From the NCBI GenBank assembly GCA_020137815.1, contig CM035359.1, positions 1,659,506-1,723,505 of the forward strand: 64,000 bases of DNA, given 5' to 3'. This DNA is from Hormiphora californensis (Eukaryota > Ctenophora > Tentaculata > Cydippida > Pleurobrachiidae). The translations under genes and the position numbers were made by a program. The notes under the pieces were generated by a model. It saw nothing but the letters and a program-made list of their open reading frames with translations. It was not told the DNA's origin and searched no databases. This document shows, piece by piece, positions 19,094-32,025 of the stretch (the first letter of the stretch is position 1; each line of letters begins with the position of its first letter).

Positions 19094-22000
19094 GAGACAG
19101 AGAGAGAGAGAGACAGAGACAGAGACAGGAAGAGAGGGGTGAAGATGAACAACATACAGCCATTAAAAACCTACTTGATGCGGGTCTGCGAGGAGGAAGT
19201 GGTACGGGTGGTCGCCCTCCATCTCGTGGAGGTCTGGAAGGAACACTTTTCAGAGTCCCATCGTCCTCTGAGGAGGCGGGCTGGTGCTGGTGAGGGTGCT
19301 GGTGTTGTTCTTCGTACTGTCCCGTTGTTATCACTATCCCCACTGTCATTATCAAACTCTTCTTCTGAACAGGATAGACACAACGGAGAGAGTTCATCAT
19401 CATCATCGTTATTGTCTGTGTGTTTTTGTCGGTCAGTCAGAGATGAGAGAGAGGGAGGGAGAGGGAGAGAGAGAGAGAGTGAGAGAGAGAGAGAGAGAGA
19501 GATAGAGAGAGAGAAAGAGAGTCTGTGTGTTTGTCGGTCAGTCAGTGGGTGTGTGTGAACAAGTTATGTGAGTAGTTTAGTCGGTCAAATAGCTCAGTGA
19601 TTAATTTGATTTTTGAGCATTCTTTTACAGTTAGTCAGAATTAAGATTTCTTAAAAGTGAGATCGACATCAAAAGTGAGATCGTTACGTTAACTAGTGCG
19701 AGAGATAACTTACCTTGTCGAGGTGCGGGAGGTGGGGGCATGTCCATGACTGAGTGCCATGGGTCATCGTATATGTTATTATCCTCTGTAGCAGCCTGGG
19801 GTAGACCCCCCTTAGCAGCAGCAACTTGGGGAGAGCTGGTTGTTCGTGGTGGTGGTTGTGGGATGGGGACATCGGCTGAAATAATGGTTTAATTGGTCAA
19901 TTAACTAATTAATGGGGTATGCATTAATTTATGAGATCTGCATATATATAATTGAGAATATTACAGATACTTCCCTGACCTTCACTAGACCAATGTTTTA
20001 GAAATGGTAACTTAACTTACCAGGAACCGACCGAAACAAGTAAACAATCAATCAGAACTCTTTATTTAGGTCACGTGACTGCCGACTGGTTATCAGCCAA
20101 TCAGGGACCAGTATTTCCTGATTCGGTCGGTTCCTGTAACTTACCAATACTGTCAGGTCTGTCTCGGGGACTTCGGGCAGGTTTGTCCCTTCGAACTTGT
20201 TTTCGGCTTGCTATTCTCTTTGGTGCGGCAGGTCGGGCTGGTTCGGGTGCTACCGGTTCAGGGTCCTGCTCTGGCTGCTCTGGCTCAACCTGGGATTATA
20301 CATTTCGAGATTAGAGGTGTTACAGAGATTAGAGGTGTTACAGAGATAAGAGGTTCTACAGGGTTTTGATGTGTTACAGAATTTTGAGGTGTGAGAAAGA
20401 AATGTGTGTGTGGGGAATGAGTCGTTTAAACTTAATTCCTTCTGTGGTGGCAATGTCATGGCCCTGGCGTGTTATTTTCCTTATTATGTGTTAGTTTACC
20501 TGGGCCTGTGTTCCGGGGATGAGACATTGCAGGGTATCATTCACCAAGAACTGTGACACAAACGGGTGCTGCAAAGATAATGGGTTAACGGATATAATTC
20601 ATTTGGTTTGTTAGTCCACACATCCAGCATGTATTGATGAAAAAGAGAGATGGCGCTCCGAACCAACACTTACATATAGTAGCTTCTCCGAGGTAGGCCG
20701 TCTCCGTGGATTCTTTACCAAACAGTCTTTTAGGAAACTGTGAAACTTCTGGGTCCTAGTGATAAAGTAGGGTTATAATAATGGATAATACACATAACTT
20801 GCGTTGTTGCTCTACATTTTGTCACACTTTCTGAGCTCCTGCCCACACCCCCCTTTGAGGACGCTTCACCACCCTATTTTGTCCCCCAACTAATTCAACA
20901 TGCCTGGCCTAGTAAGAGGAACTGATCCCGAGTTATTAAAGAAAATTCTTGACGCCGAGAATGATGAGATTGCCAGTAAACTTGCCAAGTCTTATTCAGA
21001 TAAGCCCCCAGCGACCCATGTTGCTCAGATCGCCATGATGTTCCGGGTTGTGATGGAGAAGATTACCTCCCAGTTGACTGATCTGAAGGAGGAGAACAAC
21101 TCACTGAAAGCTGAGAAGTCTACCCTCGAAGAGAAGACTAAATCTCTCGAGAGCAAGTGTGTGGATCTAGAGGAACGTCTCATCCGGAGTGAGGCCTACG
21201 CCGGCCGTGCAACCAGCATTTTTACCGGCATTGTGGAGAAACCTGGTGAGAACATCACCCAAGTGGTTGCAGACGAGGTCAAGCGAGTCATCCCCGGGTT
21301 CTCCGCTGCTGACATCTCCATCGCTCACCGCAACAAGGCCGCCCCAACCTCCAACAACGGCAACAAAAAGCCCAGGACAGTAACTGTTGTTTTCAAAAGT
21401 GTTGCCCACAAAGACAGTGTCTCGGACTTTACTAAAATGAAACCACTGAGAGACAGAAAGTTAGGAGTGTTTCACTATGCCCCTGCTTCTGTGAGAGAGA
21501 GGAAGAAAGAGCTAGAGGACCGTACAGACGTTGAACGGGTCTATTATGACGGACCGAACAAACTCTTTTCTGTTAAGTTAAAAACTGGTGTATTTGTGAG
21601 ACGAGTACTAACAGCAGAGCAGATAGATAAACAGACAGTGAACAATAATTCCTAATTTATCAGTTCTTTGCATTTTTCTCTTCCCTGTAGTTTCATATAT
21701 GCAAGAGAGAGCAGCTGTTCCCCCCTTAGGCATGGTGCACCCTTTTTACTTCCCTACTTCCATATTGGGAGAGCTATAATCATTCCATATTAGGAGAGCT
21801 TTAATCATTCCTTATTTGGAAGAGCTATCTTACCAGATTGGGTGAGCTATATTTGGTGCATGCAGTATTATGATTTTGAGTGAGTGAGAGAGCGGGAGAG
21901 AATTTTTGCGTGCTATCCACTATATTTTCCATTGTTTTACTCGAGTCATCTAACTCCTTTACCCCCCTCCCCCAGTTACCCAGTTTCCCCATTTCTGTTT

Positions 22001-25000
22001 TCTCAGATGTTTTATAGATTTCCTCTTACCCCGGCCAGGCCATACCCTAACCTGCCAATATGTTCCCAAAGATATAGAGAGTGTATTGGAAAGTTTAATA
22101 CTAATAGATATCAGCGCCAAGGAGGGGGATGCCGTGTGGAGGATGGGGGTGACCTGTCAGCACTGGTATGTGGTTTTGCAATTGGAACATTCATTCATTT
22201 TTTCACTCTCACCCTTGTTGTTTTTCACCATATATCTGCTCACAGTTCACAATCAGTCGATATTGATCAGATTAGTTTCCTTGACCAGAGCAGTGACTAT
22301 GTTACGGTTGATAAGTACCTCAGTTTGTCGGTTGTAAGTGCTATAAATGTTATATTTTTAGGTTGTAGTCTGTCGTCCTGTAGAGTAGTTGTATTGTCTG
22401 TTTTGTACGCTCTTAATTTCTCTTTGATTTTTATCGCCAATCCCTCTATCTCTAATCCTGGGCCCAAGGATTACAGTGTTATATACAACAATGTTCATGG
22501 GCTTGTGCATTCCTCCAGTCTGGGTTCTGCTTCACCTGAGTTGAACAGACTCAAGTTGGGAGACATGCATGGGTACATTTATGACCACAAACCTGCGATT
22601 ATTATTTTGAACGAGACCTGGCTCAAGCCTACTATTAGTTCTGTCTCTGTTCTTCCTAATAATTACAGGACGTATCGTCTCGATCGGTCAGGCAAGTCGC
22701 ACCCTTTTGACCCTTCCCAGCCTCTCAGATTTAGAAGTAATGGAGGTGGTGTCTTGATTGCCCATCGGGATGATATTAGTATCTCTAGTCACCAGTTCTG
22801 TAAGTTTAGTACTCAGGCTGAGTTGTTAAGTGTGTTTGTCAAGCTGAATAATGTCAGTGTGTGTCTCAGTACTTTTTATAGAGTTGGGACTCTCTCTCAC
22901 GAGAATTTATGTAATGTTCGTGACTATTTACATAACCTTGTCAAGTCTAAGGGGTTCAAGCGCCATATTCTAATCGGTGATTTGAATTTTCCTACAATCG
23001 ATTGGCCCAGTGGTGCTACCCCTAACTCTCTTGAGCGTGATTTTGTTGATCTTTTATGTGGTGATTTGGGACACTCACAGCTCATACACGCTCCTACTCA
23101 CTCACAGGGCAATACCCTAGATCTGTTATTTACTAACTGTCCTGAGATCGTCAGAGATCTAGCTGTGATGGAGAAGGACACACTGTGTGTATCTGATCAC
23201 TATGGTGTGTCCTTCTCCATCTCAGCGGGGTACAGAACCAGTAAGGGCAAAGCTAGAACCTGTTTTGATTTTAATAAGGCCGATTGGTTGGGTCTAAATG
23301 TTGCTCTAGCCCGAGTTGACTGGGATAGTATTATTGTGAGTAATGCTAACTGTGCTTGGAAGAAGTTGTGTGGTAGCCTTTTCGAGTGTGTTGAGAAGTA
23401 CATTCCCATGAGACGTCTCAGGGGTTCCTTTGAACCTCTCTGGTATGATCGTGACTGTAAAAAGGCACGGCGTATCAAGGAGGATCTTAGGAAAAAGTAT
23501 GTGTCAAACCCCACCCCACCCACGAGAGAGAGGTACACCACTGCGAGAAAGGACTTCAAGAATCTGATTATTCAGAAAATGAACAGCTTTTTCGGAGTGA
23601 ACGATTCTAACTCAATCACCAAGAGATTCTGGTCACATATCAAGTCATCTAGTAAGTGTGATAGGATCCCACCCACTGTTTATCGTAATGATGTCACTCG
23701 CACTGACCCTAGTGCCAAGGCATCATTATTCAATGCACATTTTGCGAGTCAATTCACAGAACCGAGTTTGTACAATATTGACGTTGACCTGTCCCGTAAA
23801 GAGTTTGATTGTTATTTCTCTTGTTCTGAAGTGTATAGTGCGCTGTGCAATATTGATGTGTCTAAGTCATGTGGGCCCGATGGGATTCATGGCAGGATTC
23901 TGAAGAACTGTGCGGGTAGCCTATCCTACCCAATCTGGTTGCTTCTTAATCTCTCTATGTCTACTGGCGTGGTCCCTGACGACTGGAAGCTAGCTTCCAT
24001 TGTACCTATACACAAAAAAGGGGACAGTAAGGATGTTGCCAACTACAGACCGATTTCGCTTCTGTCTCTAGTGGGGAAGATCATGGAGGTGTTAGTTAAG
24101 AATAGAATTATGAGTCATTGTGGTTCCATGATTGACCCTAGGCAGCATGGGTTTGTGGAGGGGAGATCTTGCTGTACTCAGCTCCTCCCTTTCACACACT
24201 CTCTTGCTTCTAACCTTAATCACTCAGACTGTGTGCGTACTGATGTTGTATATTTTGATTTTAAACGTGCATTCGATTCTTGTAATCATGACATCATTCT
24301 GAACAAGCTGAAAATCAAATTCGGTTTGGATGGGATGTTGCTTAGATTTATCAAGAACTACCTGAGAGATCGTAGACAGAAGGTTGTTATTGATGGTGAG
24401 TCATCTGAGGAGTTACCTGTCATCTCGGGTGTTCCCCAGGGGTCCATTCTTGGCCCTGTTCTTTTCACGATTTTTATTAATGACATTTTTGATGAAGTCA
24501 CCGAGGGTACCCATATTTCTCTGTATGCCGACGACACCAAAATTTGGAGGGAGATTGGGTACTGGAGTGATCACCTGTCGCTTCAGCGCTCAATCTCTAA
24601 CCTATACTCTTGGTCAGTCAGGAACAAGATGTGTTTTCACCCACAAAAGTGTAAAGTGTTGAGTGTCTCACACACCGGGGCTCACCAACGCCCCATCCCT
24701 CTCCCGTTCTGTGAATTTTTCTACACCCTCAACTCTGTGTTTATTGATTATGTTACCAAACAGCTAGATTTGGGTATATTTGTTACCAGTAACTTGAATT
24801 GGAGTTCTCACTGCGAGTATATTAACACCAGTATGATCTCCAAGTTCAATTTGTTGCGTAGGACGTGCTATTTTCTTAACAACAGTGCCAACAAGAGATC
24901 TCTTTACCTGACCATGGTGCGTTCTCTAATTGTAAATTGAGCACTGTAGTCCTATCTGGTGTAACATCGGTAGGACCCAGTTGCTTTCTCTTGAGAAATT

Positions 25001-28000
25001 GCAGAAGAGAGTTGTCAAATGGATCAGAAATGAACCTATGGCATCATATAGCAATGTTCAATATGTGTTTTATCTCAAGGGTCTGAACATTCTTCCTTTC
25101 AAGGAACTCTTCTTGTATAATGACCTGCGGCTGTTTTACCAGATTGTCTATAATATGGTACAGATTGATATTCCTGATTCTATAAGGCCAGTTAATGTTG
25201 CCGATCTTCGACCTACACGTCAAAATCGTGACATTATTGCTGGCTTAGATCGGACCACCCTTGTGGACACGAGTAACAGTCACAAGTGCTCCTCTACTTT
25301 GCGCGATAGCTTCTTCCATAGGGTCACCAGGTCCTGGAATTTGCTACCGTACGAACTTCGACAGAGTGACACGTTGCCCATCTTCCTGACTGGGCTCAGG
25401 AGCTACCTTTTCAGTGATATTGATATCGACAATATTCTGTAATTATTCCATCACCTTCACCTTCTCACTTCATGAATGTTCCAATTGCTCACCGCTGCCA
25501 CTGCTGCGGCCTGCGGGACGCCCCTCTCCCCGTGGCTCCCCCCTCTCTAACTGTTAATCTAGTCTAGCAGCAACAACGATATATTTTTAACTTATTTACC
25601 TGTAAAACTTAGCTACATCTAGAGGGGCTTCTTAAGTGCGGGATTCCTGCGTGAAGCCCTCAGACGCACGGTGTGTGATATTATTTGATATTTAAAAATG
25701 CGAATTGTTTCCGTGATCGTTTGAAACTTCTTCCAATAAAAAAGTATGGGAAATGTTGAGGGCACTATTTTGTAAACCCCCCCCCCCCTGCTTTATACTA
25801 TTGACAACCCATCCCGGCCCCGGTGTACTCTGCCTCTTGGTATCCTCTAGCCTCTAGCGGAGCGCGGAGAGAGGATCTAACAAGTCGTACTCACCATTTA
25901 TTTTTCTGTTTTAGGCCGGGTGGTCGAAAGCTGCTCTTCGTCATGTGTCGGAGCATGCTCATTGGGTGCATTTCATAGAAGGGTGGCTGCATCTCCGCAC
26001 ATTCAATGGCCATGATACCTGATGGGAGGTGGGAGTGAGAGACAGAAAGATGGTGTACATTTCATTCGACCATAATTTTTTCAGAACACCGGGCAAAGCG
26101 ACCAATATCCAATACAACCACCCAATTAAGCACAGTGGGTGAATCAATCGAGTATAATCTAATCGACCATTCCACAATTCCACTTCTGACCAACTCTCTT
26201 TTTTGTAGCTGCGGTATGAGAAAGTATACAACTCATTTTAAAATTGAAACATGAAAATATAACTGTACACTCATTAATTTCAATATTGCACCCCAACTCT
26301 TTTCAGAAAACTAAACATATCGTTTCGATTGTAGGCGTTAACGGCTGCCAGGAGCATCGCATTCCTCATTCGTTGTCTCTTCCGTGGTTTCTCGTCTGAG
26401 TTGAGGATCCCGTGTTGCTGGAGCTGAAGAACCCGCATTTCCTTCCTGGCGTTGAATTGTCGAAGTTTGATTATCAGGGTCGCCAAAGTTGGCTTGGCTC
26501 CTCCAACAGCTTGATTCAGGGCATTGTTTGATCCTTCGCTCGGGTTGTTGGTTCGAGGTGTTCCTTCCAGGGTTGACAGGACAACATTCCAATTGGCAGG
26601 ATGAGTATGGGACTGTCCTCTTATCCAAGTTCGCTCGTAGTAATCCAGGAATCGTTGAGATTCTGATGTTATAGTAGGGTAGTAGTTCAGTAGATTGTTT
26701 TCAAGGATGTGGTAACCGTCCTCAACATCACCCAGAGGAAGAAAGGGGAGGGCGTAGAAACATCCCATAAGTTGAGATAGGTGGTCATCCTCTTTTATTC
26801 CAGGCAGCTTGTTGATTCTGTCCTTCAGCGCCTGACAATAATGGAAATGGCAGCCCTGGATGCGGGAATCAGGGTATACAGCCTGGATAGCGTTGTGTTC
26901 GGCAGCTTCAAAGTCCACAATAAATGTATCAGGGTCGAATTGTGGGCAGCGCCTATGCAGGAATTGTAGCACAGCCGTGTAGGAGATCTCCGTCTTGTTT
27001 TCCAGCAGGGCATACAGGACAGGGATGTTGACACCATGAACAGCAATCCTCACTATCCATTTCTGAGTGAAATTAGCTGGACTGGATTTGAATGTGCCAT
27101 CCGCAAATGCGGTCGCCAGTGTTGGATCATTCACTGCACTCAAAACAGTGTCCGTACAGAAGATCAAAACTCGCTTTCCCTCAGAGGTGATGATATCTTC
27201 TTGCAGGAAGGGTAGTCCATTGCCATCCACTTTGAGCTCGTTGGGAATCACCATGTCGGGAGCGTTTCCACTGAGTCTGGCTGCCTTGTGAACTTTCTGT
27301 CGTTTCCTTCGGATCTGCTGCTTTAGGTTCACTTCATTCGTTAATAGATTCTTCACAGACCATGGGACTGACTCAAGGGCTGCTCCGACAATGTTGGCAG
27401 GACTATCGAGGGATTTGGTGTTCTTGATCTGGTGGACCAGTTGGGATCGTTTCACCTCGTTGTAGGACTGATGGTGGAATTGATGGGGCGTGTTCAGTCG
27501 GATAAATTGGGAGTGGGGCTCTCGTCCAGTTGTCGTTATCCTCGCCTTGCAGTTGTACTTCAGACGATCCCTGCACTGCCAGTAGACATTCCCGCTCTTC
27601 AGTGTCCGGTCGTAGGTGTAGAGGAATCCATCATGGGCGACCTGTGTCCCGTTCCGTTTTCCTTCCAGGAATTCGAGCTCCGTAGGAGGTGGAGGTGGCG
27701 GATTGTCAGGACGTGCATCAATAACGGTTGAGTTGGCAATAGGGTTCGCCGTCGAGAAAGTAGAGTCCAATGTAGAAGCAGCTGGTATAACAAAGGAATC
27801 GTCACGGAATAGATGACTTGGGCAGATGTAGTCACTCAAGGAAGGAATAGGCGGGGATGAGACAGGCGTGTCCTCAAACAGTAACGTGGTGAAGAGAGAA
27901 GAGGTGCTGTTAGTAGTCATGATGACGATTTGGTATACTGATCAATTCGTAGTTAACTTTTATACGAAAACCATATCGACATCTCGTCAATTGTGACCAG

Positions 28001-31000
28001 AACTTTGTTATTGCATTCTCGTCTTCTAAGATCACTATGATGCAGTGGTGACTGTTGATTGAGCGATCCGTGACACGGTTCCGATGTCCAATCAGTAAGC
28101 CCGGAAGCGGTGTCTAATAACGTGAAGCGTGTCTGGTTGCCGATGCTGAATCCCGATTGGAAAATGAAAGGTGTATGGTGCGATGGTATCACATCGCATT
28201 ATATTCTCTCATACTACATGTCAAGACTCACAATACAGTCGGACCCCGATTTAACGGCCCCCGATTTAGCGGCACCCCGATTTAACGGCAGGATAAATTT
28301 CCCCCAACAATTTTTTTGAAAATTTTTTTGAAAATTTTTTGAAAATTTTTTGAAAATTTTTTGAACATTTTTCAAAGGTGTTTCAACCACGTCCGAATCG
28401 TGTTTCGAATCGGTGCATCTTATTGCAGGTCTTACCCGTAATTAGACGGTTCGAAACGAACAGATATGTGATCCCCATGAGGCCAATCGAGTCGCAATTT
28501 TGACGCTTGTTAAACTGGCCCGATGGGGATCACGTATCGGTTCGTTTCTAACCGTCTAATTAGCGACAGGACGTGCGATAAGATGCACTGATTCGAAACA
28601 CGATTCGGACGTGGTTGATATAGGTTTTTTTTTTAAAAAAAATTTCATTTTTTTTTTGGGAAAAATTTTACAAAAAGGGATTGCCCGGTTTTGATGGGTT
28701 CCCCCCGGGGAATTTTTAAAAGAGAAAAAAGTTTTATTTTGGGAAATTCGAATTTTTTTTCCCACCCGCTTAAAAGTGCCCCTTTTTCGGCATGGTTCCC
28801 TTTATGGTTCTTTTCGAATGGGTCTAATTAGCAGCAAGACATCGATAAGATGCATTGATTCGTTAAAACGTTTTTCGGACTTTAAGTTGATATCCCATTT
28901 ACACGTACCTTAAAAAAATTTTTATAATTTTTTTAAAAATTTTTAAAAATTTTTATTTTTTATCCGGGAAATTCATGTAATAAAAAACAATGGCCCAAAA
29001 GCATTACTTAGGGGTGTTTTAGAAAGGGATTTTTGGGGGAAAAAAAATGGGGGGGTTTTTATGGGCCCCAAATATGCTTTTCCCCCGTTTTAACGGACCC
29101 CCCGTTTTAAAAACGGACAAAAACCCTTTCCCCCGAAGGGGGGGGGCCTTTAAAATTTCGGGGGTTTCCCGGACGGTAAAAAGGATTATTATTTTATTTT
29201 TTTTTGGGGGTAGGGTTTTATAGTTTCTATTTTCGGCCGGGTTTAAAATTATGCATTTGTTTGTAAAAAAAAACAAAAAATATTTTTATTTTAAATTATA
29301 CCCAGGGAATGGTCGAACCGATCTGCTCGGGGCTATACTACCATAATTGGGTGGCCCAATGGGTAGACCAATTCTTGGTCGATTCAAATCTTGGTAGCAG
29401 TAATCGGTGGTCAAATTTCAAAGGGGAATCCAGAAAATAATCAAAAACTTTTTAAAGAGCCCAAAAAATCCCCCACCCCTGGGGAGGGGGAAAAGGGTTT
29501 TTCCCCAAAAACTAAAAAAATCCCCTTTAAACCGAACCCCAGATACCCAAAACAAATGAGGGGTTATCCCCCTTTCGTTTACATGCCACCTCGGGTTGCC
29601 ACCAATAAGGTGTTAAAATGAAGGATTCCTTTTTCCCTTTGTTCCGTTTAATGGTGGCGGAAAAATTCCAAAGAGCGAGTTTTCCCACCCCCACAAAAGT
29701 CAGGGGGGGAATTTTGAAAACCCTTTTGAGGAGGAGGAGGGATTGTAAAAGGGAGAATTACCTGATTTTTGGGTTATTTAATTGTAAAGCTTCTGCAGCG
29801 TACAGAAAAAGGGAAAATAAAAAAAAGGGGGGGGAGTTAGACGGGGGGGGGGGAGAAGTTTAGCCCGGGGTGGGGGGGGGGTTTAGACAGGGGGAAAAAG
29901 TTAAAACTTCTTCAAATCATCTTTAATTTAAAGCTTTGGGAAAAGTGGACACGTGGGGGGCCCGGGGAAACGGGAAAAACCAACGGGAGAATGGAGAGGG
30001 CGACTCAGAAAGCCCTTTCTTTACACAAATCTCTCTCTTTCCCCCCCCTTTCCCCTCCCTTCCCTTCTCGACTAATTTTCCCCGCAGCCCCTTCCCAACC
30101 TAATTTCTCCCCCTCCCTCCGCTTCCCCCCTTTCCCCCCCCCTCCCCCCCCCCCCCCCCCTTTTCCCCCCCCCCCCCCCCCCTTCCCTTTCCCCCCCTTC
30201 CCTCCCCCTTTTCCCCTTTTCTCCTACTCTCCCAAAAATGTATTTTCCCTTCTCTCTCCTCCTCTTTTCTCTTTCTTCTTCTTCCGGCCTTCCCTTCTCT
30301 TCTCTTCTCCTCCTCCCCCTCTCTCCCCTCTTTTTCTCCCCCCCCCTCCCCTTCCTCCTCCCTTCCTCCTTTCCCTCTCCTCCCCCTTTTTCCTCTTTTC
30401 TCCTTCCGGAGATCTCCTTCCCCTCTCTCTCTCCTCTCCTCTTCTCTCTTCTCTTCTCTCCCCTCTCTCTTCTCTCCCTCTCTCTCTCTCTTCCTCTCTC
30501 TTTGTGACGCACGCACACTGTTTACTCTAGTCCGCTTCAAAGGGCACTGAGTTGTTTATCCATTTCAATCTACCAGGAACCGACCCAATCAGGAAATACT
30601 GGTCCCTGATTGGCTGATAACCGGTCACGTGACCTAAATAACGAGTTCTGCTTGGTTGTTTACATGTGTCGGACGGTTCATGCAATCTACACACACACAC
30701 ACACGTCACACAGGTGTACATGTGCGTATGTAATGTGTATATTTGTGTATGTTTGTATGATGCATGTGCGCCTGTATGTTTGTGTACAGCGGCCTGTGAG
30801 TTTGTATACACAGTAGAACCCCGATTTACCGGAAACCTGATATACCGGGAGGATACTGGATAAACTTCCCCCAATAGAGGTAAATCGGGGTCCGACTGTA
30901 TATTTGTATGTTAGATGAAACCACATTTCGATTTTCAACCTGGTAATAAAACCAGGGGGTACTCATATTACATTGCGCATCAGGCACCGCGTTTAAAAAA

Positions 31001-31942
31001 CACACTGTGAGAGAGGGAGATAATAGTTGTTCACACTGTGAGAGAGAGGGAGATAATATATGTTCACACTGTGCGAGAGGAAGATAATAGTTGTTCGCAC
31101 GTGCGTTGGGTACATGTATCGTGTGCCAGACATACACTAATCACCTCTAACTAGATCAATTGTATGCGTGTGTGTGCGTGTGTGAACGTAGTATGTTAAG
31201 TGGTTATTGTGTGTATAATATTGTGTGTTCCGTTTCTTTAGAAGTGTGTTTATACAAAACTAGCACATATAATATTATATTTACTCCTTGAAAAGACTTT
31301 TTATTGACGTGTTAGTATGTGGGACAATAGGGTCCCGCCCTAAGCAAGGTCCCTCTCAAGACACGTGAAAACAAAGAGACATATATAATGTTGATACACG
31401 CTCACAAAATAGGACATGGAAAGGGGGGAAAACAGAGACGGAGATGAAATAAAGAAATAAGAAGAATAAATGAATGAGAGAAATGAAAGAGAGAGATATT
31501 GAAGAAAATATCAGTTGAGTACTTCAGCTTTACTTCAATATATGATACATATAATAGCCTACTCAAGACACGCTTACAACAATATATACACGCAGATTCA
31601 GTTACTCTTATATGATTAGATGACTGGTTAAAATGGTCTATTACTTTTTAGTGCACGAGGCCGAAGGCCGAGTGTTCTAAATACAACAATAATGAACCGA
31701 GACCGATAGGTCGAGGTAGATCCTTTTACTTAGCTGCCGAGCCTGCGAGGCACGCTAAGTGTAACTACTGAGCGAGCCTGCGAGCTCTGTAGTTGTACTT
31801 TTGGACCGAGCCTGCGAGGCCTAAAAGTGAAAGAATCTTTAACATTATTGTTGTGTAATAGAGCATGTAAAAGCAGTCATCTAATTTTATTAGATGATTT
31901 TGGAAACAAACTGAGTGAACGAGATAAAGATTGAGTGAGAGA

Positions 31943-32025
<83 letters not shown>

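Larger units (their letters stand above)
20830..25580 (+). mobile_element. CR1/L2/Jockey-type LINE in kinase intron (antisense to host)
   Basis: Non-LTR retrotransposon with two consecutive frames on the plus strand, opposite to the host gene, between exons 6 and 5. ORF1 is 20900-21655; ORF2 is 21884-25442 with one frameshift. Ends are not precisely visible. The 3' UTR runs on to about 25.6 kb. Confidence 0.85.

Noticed and set aside
18708-19406. 232-codon frame on the minus strand as a separate gene
   Set aside because: It is mostly Leu-Ser translation of (GA)n; only its first part overlaps true kinase exon 10.
30000-30540. Proline/serine-rich and Arg/Glu/Gly-rich frames
   Set aside because: Low-complexity CT/C tract; both strands are open for that reason only.
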